NCBI GenBank assembly: GCA_903944555.1
Contig: CAJASG010000274.1
Span: 1 to 9,675 of the forward strand
Length of the DNA: 9,675 bases
DNA from: an uncultured beta proteobacterium
GTDB taxonomy: Bacteria > Pseudomonadota > Gammaproteobacteria > Burkholderiales > Burkholderiaceae_C
Direction: 5' to 3'
Positions 1 to 5,861 of this stretch are shown here, one piece after another. The position numbers and the translations under genes are program-made. Below the pieces are notes generated by a model. It had not been told where the DNA came from, did not search any database, and saw nothing but the letters and a program-made list of their open reading frames with translations. Numbering within the stretch: the stretch's first letter is position 1; each line of letters begins with the position of its first letter.

Positions 1-99
1 GGCGGCCGTAGCGGTGGCGGCGGATACGGCGGCGGCGCTGGCGGCGGCGGTGGCCGTAGCGGTGGCGGCGGTGGTGGTGGTTACGGCGGTGGCCGTAGC
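1..99 (+). repeat. Imperfect direct repeats encoding GG-RS-GGGG units
   Basis: The unit GGYGGCCGTAGCGGTGGCGG begins at 1 and again at 49. A shorter copy, GGTGGCCGTAGC, lies at 88-99. All are in frame with the glycine-rich tail. The copies use the same codons, not merely the same amino acids, which points to recent duplication or replication slippage. Confidence 0.7.
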
Positions 100-108
100 A
101 GCTACTAA
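1..108 (+). CDS. Glycine-rich C-terminal tail, probably of an RRM-type RNA-binding protein (5' end outside window)
   Basis: Frame 1 is open from the first base to a TAA at 106-108. It encodes 35 residues, almost all Gly with regularly placed Arg-Ser and Tyr (GGRSGGGGYGGG style), ending in GRSSY. Tails like this follow a single RRM domain in small, often cold-inducible RNA-binding proteins common in Burkholderiales. The tail is thought to add RNA affinity and flexible self-association. The RRM itself is not in the window, so the identity is inferred from the tail alone. A 24-base unit at 1-24 recurs nearly perfectly at 49-72, and half of it recurs at 88-99, so the tail probably grew by slippage or duplication. 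A strong terminator follows 31 bases after the stop. Other Gly-rich proteins are possible but less likely. Confidence 0.7.
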   Translation, partial: GGRSGGGGYGGGAGGGGGRSGGGGGGGYGGGRSSY

Positions 109-139
109 GCACGCGACTGGCTCTAAGCCAATCGACAAT

Positions 140-163
140 AAAAGGGCCCTTGTGGCCCTTTTT
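140..163. terminator. Bidirectional intrinsic terminator between convergent genes
   Basis: AAAAGGGCC (140-148) pairs perfectly with GGCCCTTTT (154-162) around the 5-base loop CTTGT, giving a 9-bp stem. A further T at 163 extends the U-tract on the plus strand. Read on the minus strand, the same stem is followed by TTTTATTG, so it can also stop the leftward operon. It sits between the end of the glycine-rich protein (108) and the end of the SDR gene (212), exactly where a shared terminator is expected. The rest of the 109-211 gap shows nothing else. Confidence 0.85.
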
Positions 164-211
164 GCATTTCAGGATTTACCAGCCCCTGCGAGAAAAGCGC
201 AGCGTGTGGAT

Positions 212-988
212 TCAGGTGTCGGTGCTACGGGGCTTTCGGGGACGGCCCGCAAATGCCCGGTCAAACAACCAATTGGGCAGCACGCGCAAGAACTTGGCGA
301 CCACGCCCATCTGCCAGGGAATGACACGGTAACTGACGCCTGATTCAATCGCCTTGAACGCCTTTTCGGCAAAGTCCTCCGGGCGCATCAAAAATGGCAT
401 GGTGTAGTCGTTTTTTCGGGTCAGCGGCGTGTCGATGTAGCCTGGGCACAGGGTCACCACTTTCACACCAGAGCTGCGCAACTCGCCCCGCAGGCATTCA
501 CAGTAACTGATCATGGCCGCCTTGCTCGGGCAATTGGCGCCATGCCCGGCAAAACCCCGGATCCCATTCACGCTGCCAATTCCAACCAGGGCACCCGAGC
601 CACGTTGCACCATGCGATTCAGAAATGGATTGAATGTGGCGGCCGTCCCCGTGTTGTTGACCGCAAAAGTTTTTGCGATGACATCGAGATCGGTGCGTTG
701 CGCGGTGTCGACACCAAAGCTGATGCCCGCGCAGGCCAGAACAACGTCCGGCACGCCTTGTTGGGATAGGCACTGCTTGCCCGCGGCGACGATGCTGTCG
801 ATCACGGCCACATCGGCACCATAGATCTGGTAGCGCAGCGAATCCAGTTCTTGCCGCTCCGCCCAAGCCTGAATTTCCTGCGTGCGCCGCGCAACCAACG
901 CCAAGGAATACCCCGCCTGGTAAAACCGCCATGCCAGAGCTTGCCCCAGTCCACTGGACGCACCGGTGATAAAAATCAGCTTTGACAT
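212..988 (-). CDS. SDR-family short-chain dehydrogenase/reductase, catalytic Tyr replaced by Asn
   Basis: The protein has 258 residues, the usual length of a classical SDR with a Rossmann fold. The nucleotide-binding motif TGASSGLG is at residues 8-15. An Arg pair at 34-35 suggests NADP(H) preference. The structural NNAG motif reads ACAG (85-88). Of the active-site tetrad Asn-Ser-Tyr-Lys, N111, S139 and K156 are present. The Tyr, due 13 residues after Ser and 4 before Lys, is N152 (codon AAT at 533-535). PGYIDTPLT at 182-190 follows the fold as usual. The basic, proline-rich C-terminus resembles SDRs of unknown substrate. The ATG at 988 is supported by AAGGAG at 998-1003. The gene is 15 bases downstream of lptC and is the last in its operon, ahead of the terminator at 140-163. 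The substrate cannot be told. It may be inactive, a binding protein, or carry a sequence error. Confidence 0.9.
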   Translation of the reverse strand: MSKLIFITGASSGLGQALAWRFYQAGYSLALVARRTQEIQAWAERQELDSLRYQIYGADVAVIDSIVAAGKQCLSQQGVPDVVLACAGISFGVDTAQRTDLDVIAKTFAVNNTGTAATFNPFLNRMVQRGSGALVGIGSVNGIRGFAGHGANCPSKAAMISYCECLRGELRSSGVKVVTLCPGYIDTPLTRKNDYTMPFLMRPEDFAEKAFKAIESGVSYRVIPWQMGVVAKFLRVLPNWLFDRAFAGRPRKPRSTDT

Positions 989-997
989 GACTTGTAG

Positions 998-1003
998 CTC
1001 CTT
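998..1003 (-). promoter_or_regulatory. Strong Shine-Dalgarno for the SDR gene
   Basis: Minus-strand AAGGAG lies directly behind the lptC stop codon (TAG, 1004-1006) and 9 bases before the SDR ATG. It is the best ribosome-binding site in this operon. The SDR can therefore be translated at a good rate independently of lptC coupling. Confidence 0.75.
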
Positions 1004-1615
1004 CTATTTCACCGTCGGCACCAAGCTACCCCGCACCCGGCCGTGCATTTCAAGGACCTGCTCGACGTTGTCAAAGTCCAAAGAATCTGCGGTAAACCGG
1101 TCACTGCCGCGCAGCAGTTCCACCGGCTTGTGGGATTTGATTTTTTCGGTCGTCATGAAAGCATGCAAAAACTCACCCCGGTATTCCATCCGGGGCGCAG
1201 CGTTGGCCCGTTTTCCGGCCTCCGCCTCTCGCACCACCACGGCATTGCCCAACAGCTGAACTTCCGAACTGTCCTCGTTGGTCAACCCCCGGTTGGCCGT
1301 TGCTGTGGTGACCCGACCGTTCGCATCAAAGGAGCGAATGCGTATGCTGTCAATTTCCATCCATTGGGTATCCGGGTAGTGGCGCGCTTTTTCACCCAGG
1401 ACTTCGGTGCGTATACGGCCGCTCCCGTCAAAGGTTCTGACGGAGAACCCGTTCATGAAGTAGTCCGGCTCATGGCTCGCGGGGCGTTCGACCGCGGCCC
1501 CTTGGGCTTCTGGCGCACTGCGAACCAGCCAATAGGTTCCCAATGCCAACAGCCCCATAACCACCATTGGCAGGTACAGCAAAAATCCCTCCCACACTTT
1601 TCGGTGAAGAGGCAT
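1004..1615 (-). CDS. lptC: LPS export ABC transporter periplasmic protein LptC
   Basis: LptC is the single-pass inner-membrane subunit that takes LPS from the LptB2FG ATPase and hands it to LptA across the periplasm. The protein has 203 residues, near the family's usual length of about 190. A basic start (residues 1-10) precedes one hydrophobic helix (about 11-31), followed by a periplasmic beta-jellyroll part. The stretch from DYFMNGFSVRTFDGSG (51-66) through the later repeated beta-strand pattern (SEVQLLGNAVVVRE, DRFTADSLDFDNVEQVLEMHGRVRG) is typical of the LptC/OstA-like fold. The start lies 2 bases after the kdsC stop. There is no strong ribosome-binding site of its own, so translation is probably coupled to kdsC. 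Following kdsD-kdsC is the classic neighbourhood for lptC. Unlike the E. coli order, lptA and lptB do not follow; an SDR gene does. Confidence 0.92.
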   Translation of the reverse strand: MPLHRKVWEGFLLYLPMVVMGLLALGTYWLVRSAPEAQGAAVERPASHEPDYFMNGFSVRTFDGSGRIRTEVLGEKARHYPDTQWMEIDSIRIRSFDANGRVTTATANRGLTNEDSSEVQLLGNAVVVREAEAGKRANAAPRMEYRGEFLHAFMTTEKIKSHKPVELLRGSDRFTADSLDFDNVEQVLEMHGRVRGSLVPTVK

Positions 1616-1617
1616 GG

Positions 1618-2160
1618 CTACGCGTACTCATTCAGCAAGGTGACATAACGGCCACTCGCCACCAAGAGAACATCACAGAACTCACGCGCAGCGCCATCGC
1701 CACCCCTCAGCCGTGTGACATAGTGAGATGCAGCAATCACTTCCGCATGCGCGTTGGCAGGTGCGCAGGCAAAAGCGCATTGCCGCATCACCGGCAAGTC
1801 CGGCCAATCATCGCCCATGGCAGCAGCGTTCGCCCAACCCATGCCCAAGGTTTGCAGTGTCTGCTCGGCAGCAGGGCGCTTGTCTTCGGTGCCGAAATGC
1901 GCATGCTGGATGCCCAGCGCGTGCAAGCGTGTCCGTAGTGGTTGGGAGTCACGTCCCGTAATGATGACCGGCGTGATACCCGCTTTTTGCAGCATTTTCA
2001 GGCCATGGCCATCCAGGGTATTGAAGCGCTTGAGGGTTTCGCCGGACTCGGAAAATAGAAGCCCACCATCCGTTAGCACGCCATCGACATCGAAGAATGC
2101 AACCTTGACGCCCTGCGCCTTCAAAAGTAGCTCTGGAGGAAAATTCAAAACGGGCTTCAT
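1618..2160 (-). CDS. kdsC: 3-deoxy-D-manno-octulosonate 8-phosphate phosphatase (KdsC)
   Basis: KdsC removes phosphate from KDO-8-phosphate to give KDO, the inner-core sugar of LPS, in the cytoplasm. With the start at 2160 it has 180 residues, typical for this cap-less tetrameric HAD phosphatase. HAD motif I is FFDVDGVLTDG (22-32), with nucleophile D24 and acid/base D26. Motif II is the Thr in IITGR (66-70), motif III is K94 in EDKRP, and motif IV is GDDWPD (116-121). The C-terminal tail RGGDGAAREFCDVLL (152-166) is KdsC-like. The frame stays open upstream to an ATG at 2208. The start at 2160 is preferred because it forms a TAATG overlap with the kdsD stop, has AAGG upstream, and gives the family N-terminus. 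Product flow from KdsD (via KdsA, not present here) fits the operon. Confidence 0.94.
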   Translation of the reverse strand: MKPVLNFPPELLLKAQGVKVAFFDVDGVLTDGGLLFSESGETLKRFNTLDGHGLKMLQKAGITPVIITGRDSQPLRTRLHALGIQHAHFGTEDKRPAAEQTLQTLGMGWANAAAMGDDWPDLPVMRQCAFACAPANAHAEVIAASHYVTRLRGGDGAAREFCDVLLVASGRYVTLLNEYA

Positions 2161-3161
2161 TAGATGACCTTCGCGCGCAACAAGTCGCCAATATGGATCA
2201 CGCCACACAGTTGGTTGGCGTCATCCACCACCAGCACGCTGGTAATGCGCAAACGCTCCATCAAATCAGCGGCATCTACGGCCAGTGATTGGGCGGTGAG
2301 CGTGCAGGGTGATTGGTGCATTACGTCTTTTGCAGTCTTGGCTCTCAAATCAGTTCCCTGTTCGACCAAGCGGCGCAGGTCTCCATCCGTGAAGATTCCG
2401 AGAATGTGATTATTGCCGTCGACGATGGCGGTCGTCCCCAGCCCCTTGGTGCTCATTTCCCGCATCAAAGCACTGAAGCTTGCATCTGGCGACACTTTGG
2501 GAACGGCGTCACCAGAAACCATGACGTCACTCACAAAGGTGAGCAATTTGCGCCCCAATGCGCCACCGGGATGGGAGCGGGCGAAGTCCTCGGCGCGAAA
2601 TCCACGCGCATCCAGCAAGGCAACAGCCAAGGCATCGCCCATGGCCAATTGTGCGGTGGTGCTTGCGGTGGGTGCCAGATTCAGGGGGCAAGCTTCTTTC
2701 GCCACGCCGCTATCCAAGCGTAAAGCGGCATGGCGCGCCATCGTGGAGCTGGGATTACCCGTCATCGCAACCACCGGCGTACCCAGTCGTTTAAGTACAG
2801 GAAGGATGGCCGCGATTTCCTGGGATTCACCGCTATTGGAGATCGCCAGAACCAAATCTGCCGCCGTAATCATTCCCAAATCACCGTGGCTCGCCTCGGC
2901 AGGGTGCACGAACAAGGCGGGCGTTCCGGTCGAAGCCAAGGTGGCTGCAATTTTGCGGCCCACGTGGCCACTTTTTCCCATCCCCATGACCACCACCCGC
3001 CCCTGGAGGGCAAGCACCATGGTCACCACCTGTGCGAATTCAGCGCCAATTCGGTCCTTTAGTCCGAGAACTGCGGCTGCCTCGATATCAAAAGTATCTC
3101 TTGCCAGAGCGATCGCGCGCTGCGCCAGTGCTGCAGGATTGGGCTGTTCATGTTCGGTCAT
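2160..3161 (-). CDS. kdsD: Arabinose-5-phosphate isomerase, KpsF/GutQ family (KdsD)
   Basis: This enzyme interconverts D-ribulose-5-phosphate and D-arabinose-5-phosphate, the first committed step toward KDO. The 333 residues match the family's usual length of about 325-330. The SIS sugar-isomerase domain spans roughly residues 40-180. It contains GMGKSGHVGRK (60-70), VHPAEASHGDLGM (85-97), ISNSGESQE (107-115) and KEACPLNLAPT (155-165). SHPGGALGR is at 196-204. Two CBS domains follow, at about 211-270 (GIFTDGDLRR) and 278-333 (GVIHIGDLLRA). Residues K63, E115, E156 and H197 match the E. coli KdsD active-site set by a constant offset of 4, from memory of its numbering. It is the first gene of the leftward LPS operon and diverges from the antiporter gene across 44 bases. 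Its ribosome-binding site is weak (GGCGGC only). kpsF or gutQ paralogs are alternatives, but the context with kdsC and lptC favours kdsD. Confidence 0.94.
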   Translation of the reverse strand: MTEHEQPNPAALAQRAIALARDTFDIEAAAVLGLKDRIGAEFAQVVTMVLALQGRVVVMGMGKSGHVGRKIAATLASTGTPALFVHPAEASHGDLGMITAADLVLAISNSGESQEIAAILPVLKRLGTPVVAMTGNPSSTMARHAALRLDSGVAKEACPLNLAPTASTTAQLAMGDALAVALLDARGFRAEDFARSHPGGALGRKLLTFVSDVMVSGDAVPKVSPDASFSALMREMSTKGLGTTAIVDGNNHILGIFTDGDLRRLVEQGTDLRAKTAKDVMHQSPCTLTAQSLAVDAADLMERLRITSVLVVDDANQLCGVIHIGDLLRAKVI

Positions 3162-3205
3162 GCCGCCATTTTATAGAGCGCAGCATCTGTTGCTACTATC
3201 GAGTC
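3162..3205. promoter_or_regulatory. Short divergent intergenic region between kdsD and the antiporter gene
   Basis: These 44 bases must serve both directions unless promoters lie inside the coding ends. On the minus strand a TATAAA lies about 8 bases before the kdsD ATG. On the plus strand TACTAT (3194-3199) lies 6 bases before the antiporter ATG. Neither has a good -35 partner at 17 bases, and both would give almost leaderless transcripts. I therefore mark this as a probable promoter-bearing region without calling exact elements. Confidence 0.3.
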
Positions 3206-5212
3206 ATGTCCGGACTGGAAATCACACTCCTCTATCTATTGGCCGCGGTGCTGGGCGTGGTGCTGTGCCGTTCGCTGAAGCTCCCGCCGATGCTGGGGTA
3301 TTTGGCCGTTGGTGTGGTCATTGGCCCCAATGCGCTAGCCTTGTCACAAGACTCCGCTGGCGTGCGCCATCTCGGAGAGTTCGGTGTGGTCTTTCTGATG
3401 TTTGTCATCGGTCTTGAGTTCAACCTGCCCAAGCTTCGCGCGATGCGCCGTCATGTGTTCGGGCTGGGGTTATTGCAAGTGGTGGTCACCATGCTGGGCG
3501 CCACCCTGGTGACCCTTTCATTGGCCGCCTGGCTGCCGTCGGTGTGGAGCATGTCGTGGCAGTCCGCGCTGGCGCTTGCCTGCGCGCTGACGATGAGCAG
3601 CACTGCAATTGTGGTGAAACTGATGGCCGAGCGATTGGAGATGGAATCTGAACATGGAAAACGCGTCATGGGCGTTTTGCTGTTCCAAGACTTGGCAGTC
3701 GTGCCACTTTTGGTGCTGATTCCGGCCTTGGGCGCATCCGCAGAGCAACTGGTCGGGGCTCTGGGACTGGCGGCACTGAAAGCGACCGTGTTGGTGACCG
3801 TGCTGCTGGTGGGCGGTCAACATGTCATGCGCCGCTGGCTGACCATCGTGGCCCGCCGCAAGAGTGAAGAGCTGTTTGTATTGAACCTGCTGTTTGTCAC
3901 CCTTGGATTGGCCTGGTTGACCGAACTGGCAGGACTCAGCCTGGCGCTAGGAGCCTTCATTGCCGGTATGCTGATTTCCGAGACCGAGTACAAACACCAG
4001 GTGGAAACGGATATTCGGCCCTTTCACGATGTGCTGTTAGGCCTCTTCTTTATCAGTATCGGGATGCTGCTGGACTGGCGACTGGTGCTGGCGCGTTGGC
4101 CTTTGGTGCTGTTGCTGTTGGTGGTACCCACGTTTTGCAAGGCCTTGTTGGTGGCGGGCTTGTCCAAAGGTTTGGGCGCAACGTCAGGTGTGGCTCTGCG
4201 AACGGGCCTCTATTTGGCGCAAGCGGGGGAGTTCGGATTTGTGCTTCTGACGTTGGCCCAGGCAAACGCCCTGGTTCCACCTTCGCTATTAAATCCAATT
4301 CTTGCCAGCATGGTGCTCTCCATGTTGGCGACCCCATTTGTCGTGATGTACAGCAACCGGATTGTGATGAAGTTGGTGTCCAGCGATTGGTTGCAGCAGT
4401 CCCTACAGATGACGACCATTGCCCGCAAGTCCATTGGCGCCAACCGGCACGTCATCATCTGCGGCTATGGTCGCTGCGGCCAAAATCTTGCGCGCATGCT
4501 TGAACGTGAGGGCATCCCGTATATGGCGCTGGACCTCGACCCCGACCGCGTGCAACAGGCAGCGTCCGCGGGAGACTCGGTTGTGTTTGGCGACGCATCC
4601 CGACTCCAGGCCCTGATGGCTGCTGGGTTGGCACGCTCTAGCGCTGTCGTCATCACCTATCTTGACTGCCCTGGCGCGCTGAAGGTGCTTGTGCACGTGC
4701 GCTCGCATGCACCTCAGGTTCCGGTGATCGTCAGAACGCAGGATGACCATGACTTGGAAACACTACGGGAGGCAGGTGCTGCGGAAGTGGTTCCGGAGGC
4801 GATAGAGGGCTCTTTGATGCTGGCCAGCCATGCACTGGCGCTGGTCGGCGTGCCCATGCGGCGTGTGATTCGCATCGTGCAGGACCAGCGTGATGCCCGG
4901 TACAACCTATTGCGCGGCTTCTTCCACGGCGCGGACGACAACTCCGTTGACGAACGCCTGCATGAACGCTTGTCTTCGGTAACCATCCCGGCGCAAGGTA
5001 AAGCAACCCGGCACCCACTGGGCGTCTTTGCGTTGCAGGTAATGGGGGTGCGTGTTGTCAGTCTTCGGCACAACAACGGGAAAGTCGGTGATGCCACGGA
5101 CAGTACGATTTTGCAGGACGGCGACACCCTGGTGCTGTCCGGAAAGGCCGAAGCCCTCGCCTTGGCGGAACAAAAACTACTGAAAGGGTCGGTCATCGGG
5201 AGCGTTGGCTAG
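3206..5212 (+). CDS. CPA2-family Kef-type K+/cation:proton antiporter with RCK (TrkA-N/TrkA-C) domains
   Basis: This inner-membrane antiporter has 668 residues. The first ~385 form the Na+/H+-exchanger-type transport domain, with roughly a dozen hydrophobic segments. Family signatures are EFGVVFLMFVIGLEF near the N-terminus, LLFQDLAVVPLL (Q161, D162 in the ion pathway), LGAFIAGMLISETEYKHQ (248-265), LLGLFFISIGM and QAGEFGFVL. A TrkA-N/RCK domain starts at H415 with the nucleotide-binding turn GYGRCG and an acidic end of strand 2 (LDLDPDR). A TrkA-C domain lies at about 588-660. This is the KefB/KefC architecture: such proteins exchange K+ or Na+ for H+, and Kef members are gated by glutathione adducts. 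No KefF/KefG partner is adjacent, so glutathione gating cannot be assumed. The start at 3206 gives the normal N-terminus; an in-frame ATG at 3032 lies deep inside kdsD and is unlikely. The only ribosome-binding hint is GAG near the start. Confidence 0.92.
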   Translation: MSGLEITLLYLLAAVLGVVLCRSLKLPPMLGYLAVGVVIGPNALALSQDSAGVRHLGEFGVVFLMFVIGLEFNLPKLRAMRRHVFGLGLLQVVVTMLGATLVTLSLAAWLPSVWSMSWQSALALACALTMSSTAIVVKLMAERLEMESEHGKRVMGVLLFQDLAVVPLLVLIPALGASAEQLVGALGLAALKATVLVTVLLVGGQHVMRRWLTIVARRKSEELFVLNLLFVTLGLAWLTELAGLSLALGAFIAGMLISETEYKHQVETDIRPFHDVLLGLFFISIGMLLDWRLVLARWPLVLLLLVVPTFCKALLVAGLSKGLGATSGVALRTGLYLAQAGEFGFVLLTLAQANALVPPSLLNPILASMVLSMLATPFVVMYSNRIVMKLVSSDWLQQSLQMTTIARKSIGANRHVIICGYGRCGQNLARMLEREGIPYMALDLDPDRVQQAASAGDSVVFGDASRLQALMAAGLARSSAVVITYLDCPGALKVLVHVRSHAPQVPVIVRTQDDHDLETLREAGAAEVVPEAIEGSLMLASHALALVGVPMRRVIRIVQDQRDARYNLLRGFFHGADDNSVDERLHERLSSVTIPAQGKATRHPLGVFALQVMGVRVVSLRHNNGKVGDATDSTILQDGDTLVLSGKAEALALAEQKLLKGSVIGSVG

Positions 5213-5266
5213 CGGGCACAATAGCAGCCAGGGTTACCTCTTGGCGACCATTTCCACGGATGATTT

Positions 5267-5821
5267 ATGCAGCACTTGAGCGTTAGCCAATACCTTAGAA
5301 ACCATATCCGCACTGTTTCCGACTGGCCCGCTCCCGGGGTTCAATTTCGGGACATCACACCCTTGCTGCAGGATGCCAAGGTATTTCGTATTTTGATTGA
5401 TGCTTTTGTGCATCGCTACATGGACCCGGCCATGCGTCCAGACGTGGTCGCTGGCTTGGATGCACGGGGATTTATCCTAGGTGCGGTGGTGGCTTACGAA
5501 CTGAATGTTGGTTTTGTTCCCATCCGGAAAAAGGGCAAATTACCCTACACGACGGTTGAGGAAACGTATGAGTTGGAATATGGCAGCGCAACGGTGGAGT
5601 TGCATACCGACGCCGTGAAAGCCGGGCAACGTGTCTTGCTAATCGACGACTTGATCGCCACTGGTGGCACGATGATGGCGGGTAGGAAGTTGCTCGAACG
5701 TCAAGGCGCCACCGTCATGGAAGGCGCTGCGATTGTTGATCTGCCTGAACTGGGTGGCTCGCAAAAACTCAGGGATTCTGGCCTTGCACTGTTTACGCTA
5801 ATTGACTTTGCAGGGCACTAG
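5267..5821 (+). CDS. apt: Adenine phosphoribosyltransferase
   Basis: This cytoplasmic purine-salvage enzyme converts adenine plus PRPP to AMP plus pyrophosphate. It has 184 residues, the usual length. [12 protein letters not shown] (23-34) is the APT N-terminal signature. [10 protein letters not shown] (63-72) and the flexible RKKGKLPY loop (87-94) follow. The type I PRPP-binding motif [13 protein letters not shown] is at 123-135, with the DD pair that contacts ribose and the ATGGT phosphate loop. The ATG at 5267 has GGAT about 7-9 bases upstream. The gene lies 54 bases behind the antiporter stop on the same strand, so read-through from that gene is plausible. It converges on the next operon with only 40 bases between stops. 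Nothing odd is seen in the active site. Confidence 0.96.
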   Translation: MQHLSVSQYLRNHIRTVSDWPAPGVQFRDITPLLQDAKVFRILIDAFVHRYMDPAMRPDVVAGLDARGFILGAVVAYELNVGFVPIRKKGKLPYTTVEETYELEYGSATVELHTDAVKAGQRVLLIDDLIATGGTMMAGRKLLERQGATVMEGAAIVDLPELGGSQKLRDSGLALFTLIDFAGH

Positions 5822-5828
5822 ACAAGTG

Positions 5829-5861
5829 CTGTGCCGATGGGCGCTATTGCGCCTGCCACAG
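5829..5861. terminator. Interrupted inverted repeat between convergent genes, possible factor-assisted terminator
   Basis: CTGTG (5829-5833) pairs with CACAG (5857-5861), and inside this GGCGC (5840-5844) pairs with GCGCC (5849-5853) around a TATT loop. The stem has an uneven internal loop and no U-tract on either strand. Intrinsic termination is therefore doubtful, although the position between apt and the minus-strand unknown gene is right for a terminator. Confidence 0.35.

Noticed and set aside
14..343. A 109-residue plus-strand open frame rich in Ala and Val
   Set aside because: It is the +1 frame of the glycine-rich repeat (GGC/GGT runs read as GCG/GTG), runs through the terminator and overlaps the SDR gene. 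It has no ribosome-binding site.
1043..1648. A 201-residue plus-strand open frame antisense to lptC
   Set aside because: It lies wholly opposite a confident lptC and kdsC end, has no family features and no ribosome-binding site.
3032..3205. Upstream in-frame extension of the antiporter from an ATG at 3032
   Set aside because: It would overlap kdsD by 130 bases and adds Arg/Cys-rich sequence unlike any Kef N-terminus. The start at 3206 gives the normal first membrane helix.
2413..3417. A 334-residue plus-strand open frame antisense to kdsD
   Set aside because: Its composition is that of a reverse-frame shadow of a GC-rich gene. It overlaps both kdsD and the antiporter start and has no recognisable domain.
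4714..5196. A 160-residue minus-strand open frame opposite the antiporter C-terminus
   Set aside because: It is Ser/Arg/Thr-rich shadow coding opposite the well-supported RCK/TrkA-C part of the antiporter.
5217..5222. CACAAT as a -10 element for an apt promoter
   Set aside because: It resembles a -10 box, but no TTG-type -35 is seen 16-18 bases upstream, so it was not called.
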